In this document: in pieces, positions 1-5,177 of the stretch
How the letters are laid out: each line of letters starts with the position of its first letter
How positions within the stretch are numbered: the stretch's first letter is position 1
Assembly (NCBI GenBank): GCA_014360395.1
Contig: JACIXM010000184.1
Coordinates: 1-5,330, forward strand
DNA: 5,330 nt
From: Actinotalea sp.
GTDB lineage: Bacteria; Actinomycetota; Actinomycetes; Actinomycetales; Cellulomonadaceae
Direction: 5' to 3'
Notes under the pieces: generated by a model
Seen by the model: the letters and a program-made list of their open reading frames with translations, nothing else
Told to the model about the DNA's origin: nothing
Databases searched by the model: none
Program-made: the position numbers and the translations under genes

Positions 1-357
1 CTGCGGCCGCTCCTGGACCTGCGGGGCGGGGTCGACGCGCAGGGCCGGCCGCTGTCGGTGACCGTGACCGCGCTCGCCGACGAGGTCGCCGCCGCGAGCG
101 AGCTCGTCCGGGGCAAGGCCGAGGGCAGGCCCGTCGCGGTGGTCCGGGGGCTGGCCGTCCACGTCACGGACGACGACGGCCCCGGGGCGCGGGCCCTCGT
201 CCGTCCCTCGCAGGAGGACCTGTTCCGCCTGGGCAGCGCGGAGGCGCACGAGCAGGGGCGGAGCGAGGGGTACCGCGCCGGCTGGGCCGAGGGCCACGAC
301 GCGGGCTACGACGCGGGTGTCCGGGCCGCCGCGGCGGAGGACGCGGGCGCGGACTGA
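1..357 (+). CDS. cofE: Coenzyme F420-0:L-glutamate ligase (CofE/FbiB N-domain type), 3' part only
   Basis: This is the C-terminal 118 residues of a gene that begins before the window; the frame is open from base 1. The family adds gamma-linked glutamates to F420-0 using GTP in the cytoplasm. Family features seen: [16 protein letters not shown] near the window start, then the [20 protein letters not shown] helix, PVAVVRGL, and [14 protein letters not shown] close to the end. Together these match the end of the CofE fold. The GTG at 58 is internal to this conserved block, so it is not the true start. Mycobacterial FbiB continues into an FMN nitroreductase domain here. This protein instead stops about 40 residues after EDLFRLG, with a tail of five tetrapeptides of the form x-G-aromatic/x-x (bases 265-324) and an Ala/Asp-rich end. 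The stop is 10 bases from the stop of the convergent gene. Family call is firm; the missing N-terminus cannot be judged. Confidence 0.86.
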   Translation: MRPLLDLRGGVDAQGRPLSVTVTALADEVAAASELVRGKAEGRPVAVVRGLAVHVTDDDGPGARALVRPSQEDLFRLGSAEAHEQGRSEGYRAGWAEGHDAGYDAGVRAAAAEDAGAD

Positions 358-358
358 C

Positions 359-383
359 CGCGGCGCGTCAGCCCTTCGCCGCG
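359..383. terminator. Weak stem-loop at the convergent gene ends
   Basis: CGCGGCG (359-365) can pair with CGCCGCG (377-383) across an 11-base loop. It covers the junction between the cofE stop and the stop of the minus-strand gene, where a bidirectional terminator would sit. There is no T-run, and such stems arise easily in GC-rich DNA, so this is tentative. Confidence 0.25.
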
Positions 384-946
384 CGGGCTGCCGCCTTCGT
401 GGCGCGCTTGGTCTCGCGCACCTTCACCAGGGAGTCCGCGTCGGTGACGTCCGCGATCGAGCGGTGCACGTCCGGGGCGCCGTAGTCGCCGGCGACCTCG
501 CGCCAGCCGTCGGGGGTGACGCCGCGCTGCTTGCCCAGCAGCGCGAGGAAGATGCGCGCCTTCTGGTCCCCGAAGCCCGGCAGGGCCTTGAGGCGACGCA
601 GGACCTCGCGGGCGTCCGGCGAGCCCTCGGTCCACAGCCGGGTCACGTCGCCGTCGTGCTCGTCGACCACCGTCCGGGCGACGGCCTGGATGCGGGCGGC
701 CATCGACCCGGGGTACCGGTGCACCGCGGGCGGCCGCGCGCAGAGGGCAGCGAACTCCTCGGGGTCCGCATCCGCGATCGCCCGCGGGTCCCACCCGCCC
801 ATGCGGTCGGCGATCTTCGCCGGGCCCGCGAAGGCCGTCTCCATGGCCACCTGCTGGTCCAGCAGCATGCCCACGAGCAGCGCGAAGGGGTCGTCGGTCA
901 GCAGCCGGTCGGCCGCCTCGTCACCGGTGAGCCAGAGGGTCGCCAT
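368..946 (-). CDS. HhH-GPD-type base excision DNA repair family protein
   Basis: A 192-residue protein that matches the small actinobacterial HhH-GPD family of putative DNA glycosylases. It starts ATLWLTGDEAADRLL, then has PFALLVGMLLDQQVAMETAF (about residues 20-39), the helix-hairpin-helix LPGFGDQKA (122-130) and VTPDGW (143-148). The HhH would bind the DNA backbone. D146 lies 18 residues after Q128, the spacing between catalytic K120 and D138 in E. coli Nth, so D146 is probably the conserved catalytic Asp. Gln occupies the Lys position (K129 is one residue on), which would suit a monofunctional enzyme. There is only one Cys, so no Nth-type 4Fe-4S cluster. The C-terminus is Lys/Arg/Ala-rich. 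The start at 946 is chosen because conserved sequence begins there; the open frame continues to 1051, but that part is Arg-rich and unlike the family. The substrate lesion is unknown. It is divergent from the aminotransferase and convergent with cofE. Confidence 0.87.
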   Translation of the reverse strand: MATLWLTGDEAADRLLTDDPFALLVGMLLDQQVAMETAFAGPAKIADRMGGWDPRAIADADPEEFAALCARPPAVHRYPGSMAARIQAVARTVVDEHDGDVTRLWTEGSPDAREVLRRLKALPGFGDQKARIFLALLGKQRGVTPDGWREVAGDYGAPDVHRSIADVTDADSLVKVRETKRATKAAARAAKG

Positions 947-1077
947 GGCCTCATCCTGCCACCGGCCACCACAGCACCGGTGGTCGCGGTGATCACCCCT
1001 CCCCGTCCGGCCCACGGGGCGGCATACTGCCTGTGGCGTGCGACGGGGCACGTCCGCAGCACCAGGAGGCAGAGCAC
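947..1077. promoter_or_regulatory. Divergent intergenic region with palindromes and a possible -10
   Basis: This region must hold promoters for both the HhH-GPD gene (minus) and the aminotransferase (plus). It contains two perfect palindromes, CACCGGTG (975-982) and GGTGATCACC (988-997), five bases apart, which could be operator half-sites. CATACT (1023-1028) resembles a plus-strand -10 box and sits inside the inverted repeat GGCATACTGCC, but no convincing -35 lies upstream. If used, it would give a leader of roughly 40 bases before the aminotransferase ATG. No transcription factor can be named. Confidence 0.3.
1064..1069 (+). promoter_or_regulatory. Strong ribosome binding site (AGGAGG) fixing the aminotransferase start
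   Basis: A perfect AGGAGG lies 8 bases before the ATG at 1078. This favours 1078 over the in-frame GTG at 1033, which has no such site and would add 15 residues unlike the family. Confidence 0.85.
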
Positions 1078-2433
1078 ATGACCCACGCGGTCGACCAGGC
1101 AGGCAGCGCCGGCGGCACGGGAGCAGGTGAGGTCGGTGAGGCCCTGCGGCTGGACCGGGCGCACGTCTTCCACTCGTGGTCGGCGCAGGGAGCCCTCAAG
1201 CCGCTGACGCTGGCCGGCGGGTCCGGCAGCGTCGTCTGGGACGACGCGGGGCGCCGGTACCTCGACTTCTCCAGCCAGCTCGTCAACATGAACATCGGCC
1301 ACTGCCACCCGCGGGTCGTCGCCGCGATCCAGGAGCAGGCCGCCCGGCTGCCGATGGTCGCGCCGCCGCACGCCGAGCTGTCCCGCGGCCGGGCGGCCGA
1401 GGCGGTCCTGCGGCACGCGCCGTCGGGCATGTCGAAGGTCTTCTTCACCAACGGCGGTGCGGACGCGAACGAGAACGCCATCCGGATGGCGCGCCTGCAC
1501 ACCGGCCGGTCCAAGGTGATCTCGACGTACCGCTCGTACCACGGCAACACCGGCGCGGCGATCGTCGCGACGGGGGACTGGCGCCGGATGCCGAACGAGT
1601 ACGCGACCGGCCACGTCCACGTCTTCGGGCCGTACCTGTACCGGACCGAGTTCTGGGCCACCACGCCCGAGGAGGAGGCGGCGCGCGCGCTGCACCACCT
1701 CCAGCGCGTCATCGAGGCCGAGGGCCCGGGCACCGTCGCGGCGATCCTCCTGGAGACCGTCCCCGGGACCGCCGGGATCCTCGTCCCGCCGCCCGGCTAC
1801 CTCGCCGGCGTGCGGGCGCTCGCGGACAGGTTCGGGATCGTGCTCGTCCTCGACGAGGTCATGGCCGGCTTCGGCCGGACCGGCGCCTGGTTCGCGCGCG
1901 ACCACTGGGCGGTGCGGCCCGACCTCATCACCTTCGCCAAGGGCGTCAACTCCGGGTACGTGCCGGTCGGCGGCGTCATCATCTCCGACGAGATCGCCGC
2001 GACCTTCGACGAGCGGGTCTTCCCCGGCGGGCTCACGTACTCCGGCCATGCGCTCGCGGCTGCGTCGATCGTGGCGTCGGTCGAGGCCATGGAGGACGAG
2101 GGCGTCGTCGAGCACGCCGCGCGCATCGGGACGGACGTGCTCGGGCCGGGCCTGCTGGCGCTGGCCGAGCGGCACCCCTCGGTGGGCGAGGCGCGCGGCC
2201 TCGGCGTCTTCTGGGCCCTGGAGCTCGTGGCCGACCGGACCACGCGCGAGCCGGTGAGCGCCGGCGTGATGGGCACGGTCAAGGCCGAGCTCGTGGCCCG
2301 GGGGGTCCTGCCGTTCACGGCGGACAACCGGATCCACGTGGTGCCCCCGTGCGTCGTCACGGCGGCGGAGGTCGAGCAGGCGCTCGCTGCCTACGACGAG
2401 GTCCTCGGACTCGTCGACGACGCCGTCCGCTGA
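1078..2433 (+). CDS. Class III PLP-dependent aminotransferase (omega-amino-acid / taurine transaminase-like)
   Basis: A 451-residue cytoplasmic enzyme of fold-type I, aminotransferase class III, of usual family length. Seen in order: VWDDAGRRYLDFSSQLVNMNIGHCHP (about 53-78, with the substrate-pocket region), FFTNGGADANENAIRMAR (122-139, the PLP-phosphate loop), SYHGNT (153-158, aromatic stacking on PLP), LDEVMAGFGRTG (258-269, with D259 for the pyridine nitrogen), ITFAKG with the Schiff-base lysine K288, and GGLTYSGHALA (317-327). All catalytic residues expected for an active transaminase are present. Such enzymes move an amino group from an omega-amino acid or amine to pyruvate or 2-oxoglutarate. 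The TNGGADANENA and TFAKGVNSGYVPVGG stretches recall taurine:pyruvate/2-oxoglutarate transaminases, and the organosulfur genes downstream fit that. Exact substrate specificity is not readable, so GABA, beta-alanine or diamine substrates remain possible. It is probably monocistronic: a hairpin follows the stop and the next large gene starts 577 bases on. Confidence 0.9.
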   Translation: MTHAVDQAGSAGGTGAGEVGEALRLDRAHVFHSWSAQGALKPLTLAGGSGSVVWDDAGRRYLDFSSQLVNMNIGHCHPRVVAAIQEQAARLPMVAPPHAELSRGRAAEAVLRHAPSGMSKVFFTNGGADANENAIRMARLHTGRSKVISTYRSYHGNTGAAIVATGDWRRMPNEYATGHVHVFGPYLYRTEFWATTPEEEAARALHHLQRVIEAEGPGTVAAILLETVPGTAGILVPPPGYLAGVRALADRFGIVLVLDEVMAGFGRTGAWFARDHWAVRPDLITFAKGVNSGYVPVGGVIISDEIAATFDERVFPGGLTYSGHALAAASIVASVEAMEDEGVVEHAARIGTDVLGPGLLALAERHPSVGEARGLGVFWALELVADRTTREPVSAGVMGTVKAELVARGVLPFTADNRIHVVPPCVVTAAEVEQALAAYDEVLGLVDDAVR

Positions 2434-2486
2434 CCGGCGCGGCCCGGGCCCGCCCCCTGCGGCGGCCGGGTCGCGACCACATCCTG

Positions 2487-2512
2487 GGACGCCGGTTCCA
2501 CGCCGGCGGTCC
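2487..2512 (+). terminator. Probable terminator hairpin after the aminotransferase
   Basis: GGACGCCGG (2487-2495) pairs with CCGGC-G-GTCC (2503-2512), giving 9 base pairs with one bulged G and a 7-base loop. It sits 53 bases after the stop codon and is followed by a pyrimidine-rich TCCTGT. The U-tract is poor, as is common in high-GC actinobacteria. It lies just before the leader peptide, so it separates the two transcription units. Confidence 0.45.
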
Positions 2513-2531
2513 TCCTGTCACTGTTCGTCAC

Positions 2532-2618
2532 ATGCGTTCTCACCGGCAGCCGACCGTGCACTGCGACGTCGTCGCGGCACGAATGTGCATGCCCGTGGGA
2601 ACCGCGGACCAGCGCTGA
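2532..2618 (+). CDS. Probable Cys/Met leader peptide (28 aa) upstream of ssuE
   Basis: A 28-codon ORF beginning MRSHRQPTVHCDVVAARMCM and ending in ADQR. It carries Cys at codons 11 and 19, and codons 18-20 read Met-Cys-Met (2583-2591). The HCDVVAARMC stretch recalls the H-x-D-x-x-R/A-x-x-x-C pattern of short actinobacterial leader peptides found ahead of sulfur-metabolism genes. The proposed role is cis-regulatory: ribosomes slow on the Cys/Met codons when sulfur amino acids are scarce, and this changes folding of the RNA before ssuE. There is no Shine-Dalgarno sequence before the ATG, which would fit a leaderless transcript starting at or near the ATG. A poor promoter-like pair, TTCCAC (2496-2501) and CACTGT (2519-2524) with 17 bases between, has that spacing. 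The ORF is less GC-rich than the flanking DNA. It is short, so chance occurrence cannot be excluded. Confidence 0.55.
   Translation: MRSHRQPTVHCDVVAARMCMPVGTADQR
2555..2581 (+). promoter_or_regulatory. Stem-loop inside the leader peptide ORF
   Basis: CGTGC (2555-2559) pairs with GCACG (2577-2581), and inside it GCGAC (2563-2567) pairs with GTCGC (2571-2575) around a GTC loop: 10 base pairs with a small internal loop. It ends two bases before the Met-Cys-Met codons. TGCAC (2557-2561) can instead pair with GTGCA (2585-2589), which overlaps those codons, so a stalled ribosome would change which pairing forms. The regulatory role is inference. Confidence 0.35.
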
Positions 2619-2807
2619 GTCATCGCCCTCGTACGACCCTCGTCCGGAGCGTCCCGGCAGCACCGTCGCCGGCTGACATTCCTGCCGGACCACCCAGCGC
2701 CCGCCCCCCGACGTCGCCGCCCCGGCACCTGCCGCAGGCCGTGACGACTCGCGGTTCCCGCCCCGCCCCGTAGGCCCGCGGACGCCATCGGCGACGCCGC
2801 CCGCCTG

Positions 2808-2836
2808 CGGGGAGCCTCCCCGTCGGCTCCCGACGG
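2808..2836 (+). terminator. Two overlapping hairpins, possible attenuator/terminator
   Basis: CGGGGA (2808-2813) pairs with TCCCCG (2817-2822). CCGTCGG (2820-2826) pairs with CCGACGG (2830-2836) around a CTC loop. The two stems share 2820-2822, so they compete. A pyrimidine stretch (TCCTTCCC) follows the second. This suits a switchable element but may be a by-product of GC-rich DNA. Confidence 0.3.
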
Positions 2837-2932
2837 CGTCCTTCCCGGTCCCTCGGCGTGCGCTCCCGCGAGCCCGCCGCACCGTGGCGAGGGGACACCG
2901 GCCGGCCCGCCGCACGGCGCGAGGCAGCGTCG

Positions 2933-2959
2933 CCCGGTCGCGTCCTGCTGCGCACCGGG
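2933..2959 (+). promoter_or_regulatory. Stem-loop upstream of the ssuE ribosome binding site
   Basis: CCCGGT-C-GCG (2933-2942) pairs with CGCACCGGG (2951-2959): 9 base pairs with one bulged C and an 8-base loop. It lies 38 bases before the AAGGAG of ssuE. There is no U-tract, so it would act as an RNA structural element or Rho-related site rather than a classic intrinsic terminator. Function unproven. Confidence 0.3.
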
Positions 2960-3010
2960 AGCCCACCATCCCGAGCGCGTTGCCGCGCGCCCGTCCGAAG
3001 GAGAACGACG

Positions 3011-3577
3011 ATGGCCTCCGTCCTCGTCCTGACCGCCTCACCGTCCATCACGTCCCGTACCTCCGCCCTCGCCCACCACGTCGCCGACGAGCTGGTCCTG
3101 TCCGGTCACGACGTCCGCGTCGTGGACCTGCGCGACCTGCCCGCCGCGGCCCTCCTGGCTGCGGACACGTCCGCCCCGCAGGTCCTCGACGCCGTCCAGG
3201 CGCTGCTGGCGTCCGACGGCGTCATCGTCGCGACACCGATCTACAAGGCCTCCTACTCCGGCCTGCTCAAGGTGTTCCTGGACCTCCTGCCCCAGCGGGC
3301 GCTGGAGGGCAAGGTCGTCCTGCCCCTGGCGACCGGTGGCACGGTCGCGCACCTGCTGGCCATCGACTACTCGTTGCGGCCCGTGCTCGTGTCCCTCGGC
3401 GCCGCTCACATCACCACGGGTCGGTTCGTGCTGGACCAGCACATCGACCACCGCTCCGGCGGCCCGTTGCTCGTCGACGAGACGACCCGCCAGTGCGTCG
3501 CGCGCACCGCCGACGCCTTCCGGGCGGCGCTGCAGGACGCCCGGGACCACCGGCCCGCCCTGGTCGTCCCCGCCTGA
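3011..3577 (+). CDS. ssuE: NAD(P)H-dependent FMN reductase SsuE
   Basis: A 188-residue flavodoxin-fold reductase that reduces free FMN with NAD(P)H and hands FMNH2 to a partner monooxygenase. It aligns along nearly its whole length with E. coli SsuE. Shared blocks include the N-terminal phosphate-binding loop (ASPSITSRTSAL, 9-20), DGVIVATPIYKASYSGLLK (69-87), LLPQRALEGKVVLPLATGGT (92-111) and VAHLLAIDYSLRPVL (112-126). Y120 matches the Tyr that forms the pi-helix in E. coli SsuE and tunes flavin transfer, so this is the true two-component type rather than a flavin-bound reductase. The ATG at 3011 is supported by AAGGAG at 2998-3003 and by family alignment; the open frame upstream to 2858 is unrelated. 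The monooxygenase gene follows after 39 bases, which indicates a shared transcript and function. No signal peptide or membrane segment is seen, so it acts in the cytoplasm. Confidence 0.95.
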   Translation: MASVLVLTASPSITSRTSALAHHVADELVLSGHDVRVVDLRDLPAAALLAADTSAPQVLDAVQALLASDGVIVATPIYKASYSGLLKVFLDLLPQRALEGKVVLPLATGGTVAHLLAIDYSLRPVLVSLGAAHITTGRFVLDQHIDHRSGGPLLVDETTRQCVARTADAFRAALQDARDHRPALVVPA

Positions 3578-3616
3578 CGGCCCCGCCACCTTCTGAGCAC
3601 CTGGAGAGAGACGACC

Positions 3617-5002
3617 ATGAGCAAGCAGATCCACGTCAACGGGTTCGAGATGGCCACACCCGGTCACATCAACCACGGCCTGTGGCGCGTGCCCGGCAAC
3701 CGTCGCACGCAGTACAAGGACCTGACCTACTGGACCGACCTGGCCCGCACGCTGGAGCGCGGCCTCTTCGACGCGGTGTTCCTCGCCGACGTCGTCGGCA
3801 CCTACACCACCTACGGCGGCTCCCGGCGGGCCGCGCTGCGGGCGGGCATGCAGGTCCCGAACATCGACCCGACGCTCGTCGTCTCCGCGATGGCGTCCGT
3901 GACGGAGCACCTCGGCTTCGCCGTCACCTCGACGACGACGTACGAGCCGCCGTTCGGCCACGCCCGCCGGCTGTCGACCCTCGACCACCTGACCCGGGGC
4001 CGGCTCGCCTGGAACATCGTGACGGGCTACCTCCCGGACGCGGCGCGCAACTTCGGCCTGAGCGAGCAGATCAAGCACGACGACCGGTACGCGATCGCCG
4101 ACGAGTACCTCGAGGTCGTCTACCGACTCCTGGAGGGGTCGTGGGAGGACGACGCCGTCGTCCTCGACGCCGAGCACGCCGTCTACACCGACCCCGACAA
4201 GGTGCACGAGATCGGGTTCGTCGGCGAGTACTTCTCGGTGGCGGGGCCACACCTGGCCGAGCCCTCGCCGCAGCGCACCCCCGTCCTGTACCAGGCCGGC
4301 ACGTCGCACCGGGGCAAGGCCTTCGCCGCCCGGCACGCCGAGGCCGTGTTCCTGCTGCCCCGGGACGACGCCCAGGGCCGGGAGGAGATCGCGGACCTGC
4401 GGCGGCTGGCCGTCGAGGCGGGCCGGGCGCCCGACGACGTCAAGGCGTTCGTCGGCGCCGAGGTCGTGGTCGCCCCGACGCGGGCGGAGGTCGAGGACAA
4501 GCTCGCCGTGCTGCAGGAGTTCCGGGACCTCGAGGGCCACCTCGTCCTCTTCAGCGGCTGGGCGGGCATCGACCTGTCCGGCGACGACGTCGACAGCTAC
4601 CTCGAGTACCGCGGGGGTGACGCCATGCAGACCTTCGAGCGGATGTGGTCCGAGGGCTCGGACCGCAAGAAGGTGGGGGAGCTCGTGTCGCACCTGTCAC
4701 GGCCGGAGAACGACCCGCGGTTCATCGCGGGCACGCCGCAAGAGGTCGCGGACCGCATCGAGGAGCTCGTCGACGGCACGGATGCCGACGGTCTCAACCT
4801 CATCCAGCACCTCTCGCCCGGCACCTTCGCGGACTTCGGCGAGCACGTCGTGCCGGAGCTGCAGCGTCGGGGTCGGTACCGGACGGCGTACACGCCGGGG
4901 GAGACGCTGCGCGAGCGCCTGTTCGGCCAGGGGCAGAGCCGTCCTCGCCTCGGGCACCCGTCCCGGGCGTTCCGTGTCGAGGCGGGCCAGCCCGTGGGCT
5001 GA
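3617..5002 (+). CDS. FMNH2-dependent monooxygenase, NtaA/SnaA/DszA/DmoA family (luciferase-like)
   Basis: A 461-residue cytoplasmic TIM-barrel enzyme of the bacterial luciferase superfamily. The family uses FMNH2 from a separate reductase plus O2 to cleave C-S or C-N bonds. Marks of the NtaA/SnaA/DszA group: the N-terminus KQIHVNGFEMATPGHINHG, TYWTDLARTLERGLFDAVFLADVVG (38-61), YEPPFGHARRLSTLDHLTRGRLAWNIVT (109-136), HDDRYAIADEYLEVVYRLLEGSW (154-176), HLAEPSPQRTPVLYQAGTSHRG (212-233) and DGLNLIQHLSPGTFADFGEHVVPELQRRG (391-419). Length is normal for DszA and DmoA (about 450-460) and longer than SsuD (about 380), so it is not a classic alkanesulfonate monooxygenase despite following ssuE. By eye it is closest to the DszA/DmoA side (dibenzothiophene sulfone, dimethyl sulfide); nitrilotriacetate-type substrates cannot be excluded. 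GGAG at 3603-3606 lies 10 bases before the ATG. FMNH2 rather than F420 use is inferred from family and from ssuE next door. Confidence 0.9.
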   Translation: MSKQIHVNGFEMATPGHINHGLWRVPGNRRTQYKDLTYWTDLARTLERGLFDAVFLADVVGTYTTYGGSRRAALRAGMQVPNIDPTLVVSAMASVTEHLGFAVTSTTTYEPPFGHARRLSTLDHLTRGRLAWNIVTGYLPDAARNFGLSEQIKHDDRYAIADEYLEVVYRLLEGSWEDDAVVLDAEHAVYTDPDKVHEIGFVGEYFSVAGPHLAEPSPQRTPVLYQAGTSHRGKAFAARHAEAVFLLPRDDAQGREEIADLRRLAVEAGRAPDDVKAFVGAEVVVAPTRAEVEDKLAVLQEFRDLEGHLVLFSGWAGIDLSGDDVDSYLEYRGGDAMQTFERMWSEGSDRKKVGELVSHLSRPENDPRFIAGTPQEVADRIEELVDGTDADGLNLIQHLSPGTFADFGEHVVPELQRRGRYRTAYTPGETLRERLFGQGQSRPRLGHPSRAFRVEAGQPVG

Positions 5003-5021
5003 GTCCCGTCCCGGGCGCCGA

Positions 5022-5047
5022 GGCCGCCCGCGGTTGCCGCCGCGGCC
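5022..5047 (+). terminator. Stem-loop 1 after the monooxygenase
   Basis: GGCCGC (5022-5027) pairs with GCGGCC (5042-5047), and GCGG (5030-5033) pairs with CCGC (5037-5040) around a TTG loop: 10 base pairs with a small internal loop, 20 bases after the stop. It has the position of a transcript-end hairpin; no U-tract follows. Confidence 0.4.
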
Positions 5048-5072
5048 GACCGGTGGTGCGCCCGGACGCAGC

Positions 5073-5106
5073 GGTGCCGGGCGGACAGGTCGGTCCGCCC
5101 GGCACC
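5073..5106 (+). terminator. Perfect 14-bp stem-loop, likely terminator or attenuator
   Basis: GGTGCCGGGCGGAC (5073-5086) pairs perfectly with GTCCGCCCGGCACC (5093-5106) across the 6-base loop AGGTCG, followed by TTCCCC. This is the strongest hairpin in the window. It lies 70 bases after the monooxygenase stop and 71 bases before the next ATG, so it either ends the ssuE-monooxygenase transcript or dampens read-through into the acyl-CoA-dehydrogenase-like gene. Confidence 0.6.
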
Positions 5107-5109
5107 TTC

Positions 5110-5131
5110 CCCACCGGTTGCCGCCGGTGGG
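5110..5131 (+). promoter_or_regulatory. Third stem-loop, with a competing upstream partner
   Basis: CCCACCGG (5110-5117) pairs with CCGGTGGG (5124-5131) across a 6-base loop, only three bases after the 14-bp hairpin. CCACCGGT (5111-5118) can instead pair with ACCGGTGG at 5049-5056, closing a large loop around the 14-bp hairpin. That gives two exclusive folds before the next gene. Regulation is inference. Confidence 0.35.
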
Positions 5132-5177
5132 CACGTCCACCGTCCCGAAGGGCGGTGTCCATCACGCAAGGAGAAGT

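Larger units (their letters stand above)
2619..3010 (+). promoter_or_regulatory. Long untranslated leader between the leader peptide and ssuE
   Basis: About 390 bases with no credible gene on either strand; the open frames here translate to low-complexity Arg/Pro/Gly sequence. It holds several stem-loops, listed separately, and near 2642-2690 competing pairings: GTCCGG (2642-2647) with CCGGAC (2685-2690), CCGGCAG (2654-2660) with CTGCCGG (2682-2688), and CCGGC (2654-2658) with GCCGG (2668-2672). I could not recognise a SAM, FMN or other known riboswitch core. It ends with AAGGAG (2998-3003), 7 bases before the ssuE ATG. Its length and its position after a Cys/Met peptide make it a candidate attenuator. 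Confidence 0.4.

Noticed and set aside
1033..1077. Upstream GTG start for the aminotransferase
   Set aside because: A perfect AGGAGG stands 8 bases before the ATG at 1078, and the extra residues are unlike the family.
898..2337. Long minus-strand open frame (479 codons) opposite the aminotransferase
   Set aside because: Its translation is Arg/Gly/Asp-rich low-complexity sequence with no family resemblance. It is the antisense shadow of a clear aminotransferase in GC-rich DNA.
2434..3010. SAM or FMN riboswitch before the sulfur/flavin genes
   Set aside because: I looked for the conserved cores of these riboswitches and did not see them; the hairpins present do not form their known arrangement.
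2391..3041. Minus-strand open frame across the ssuE leader region
   Set aside because: It is Arg/Gly/Ser-rich, shows no domain or plausible ribosome binding site, and overlaps the ends of both flanking genes.
3038..4693. Long minus-strand open frame (551 codons) opposite ssuE and the monooxygenase
   Set aside because: It spans two well-identified genes and the gap between them, and its translation has shadow-like composition with no recognisable motif.
3617..5002. F420-dependent oxidoreductase, suggested by the luciferase-like fold and the nearby cofE
   Set aside because: The sequence marks are those of the NtaA/SnaA/DszA group, which uses FMNH2, and an SsuE FMN reductase is 39 bases upstream.
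3617..5002. SsuD alkanesulfonate monooxygenase
   Set aside because: The protein is about 80 residues longer than SsuD, and its N-terminal and central motifs belong to the DszA/DmoA/NtaA branch.
5054..5177. Second leader peptide from GTG at 5054 ahead of the DszC-like gene
   Set aside because: The frame runs on past the next gene's start, has no ribosome binding site, and shows no Cys/Met cluster.
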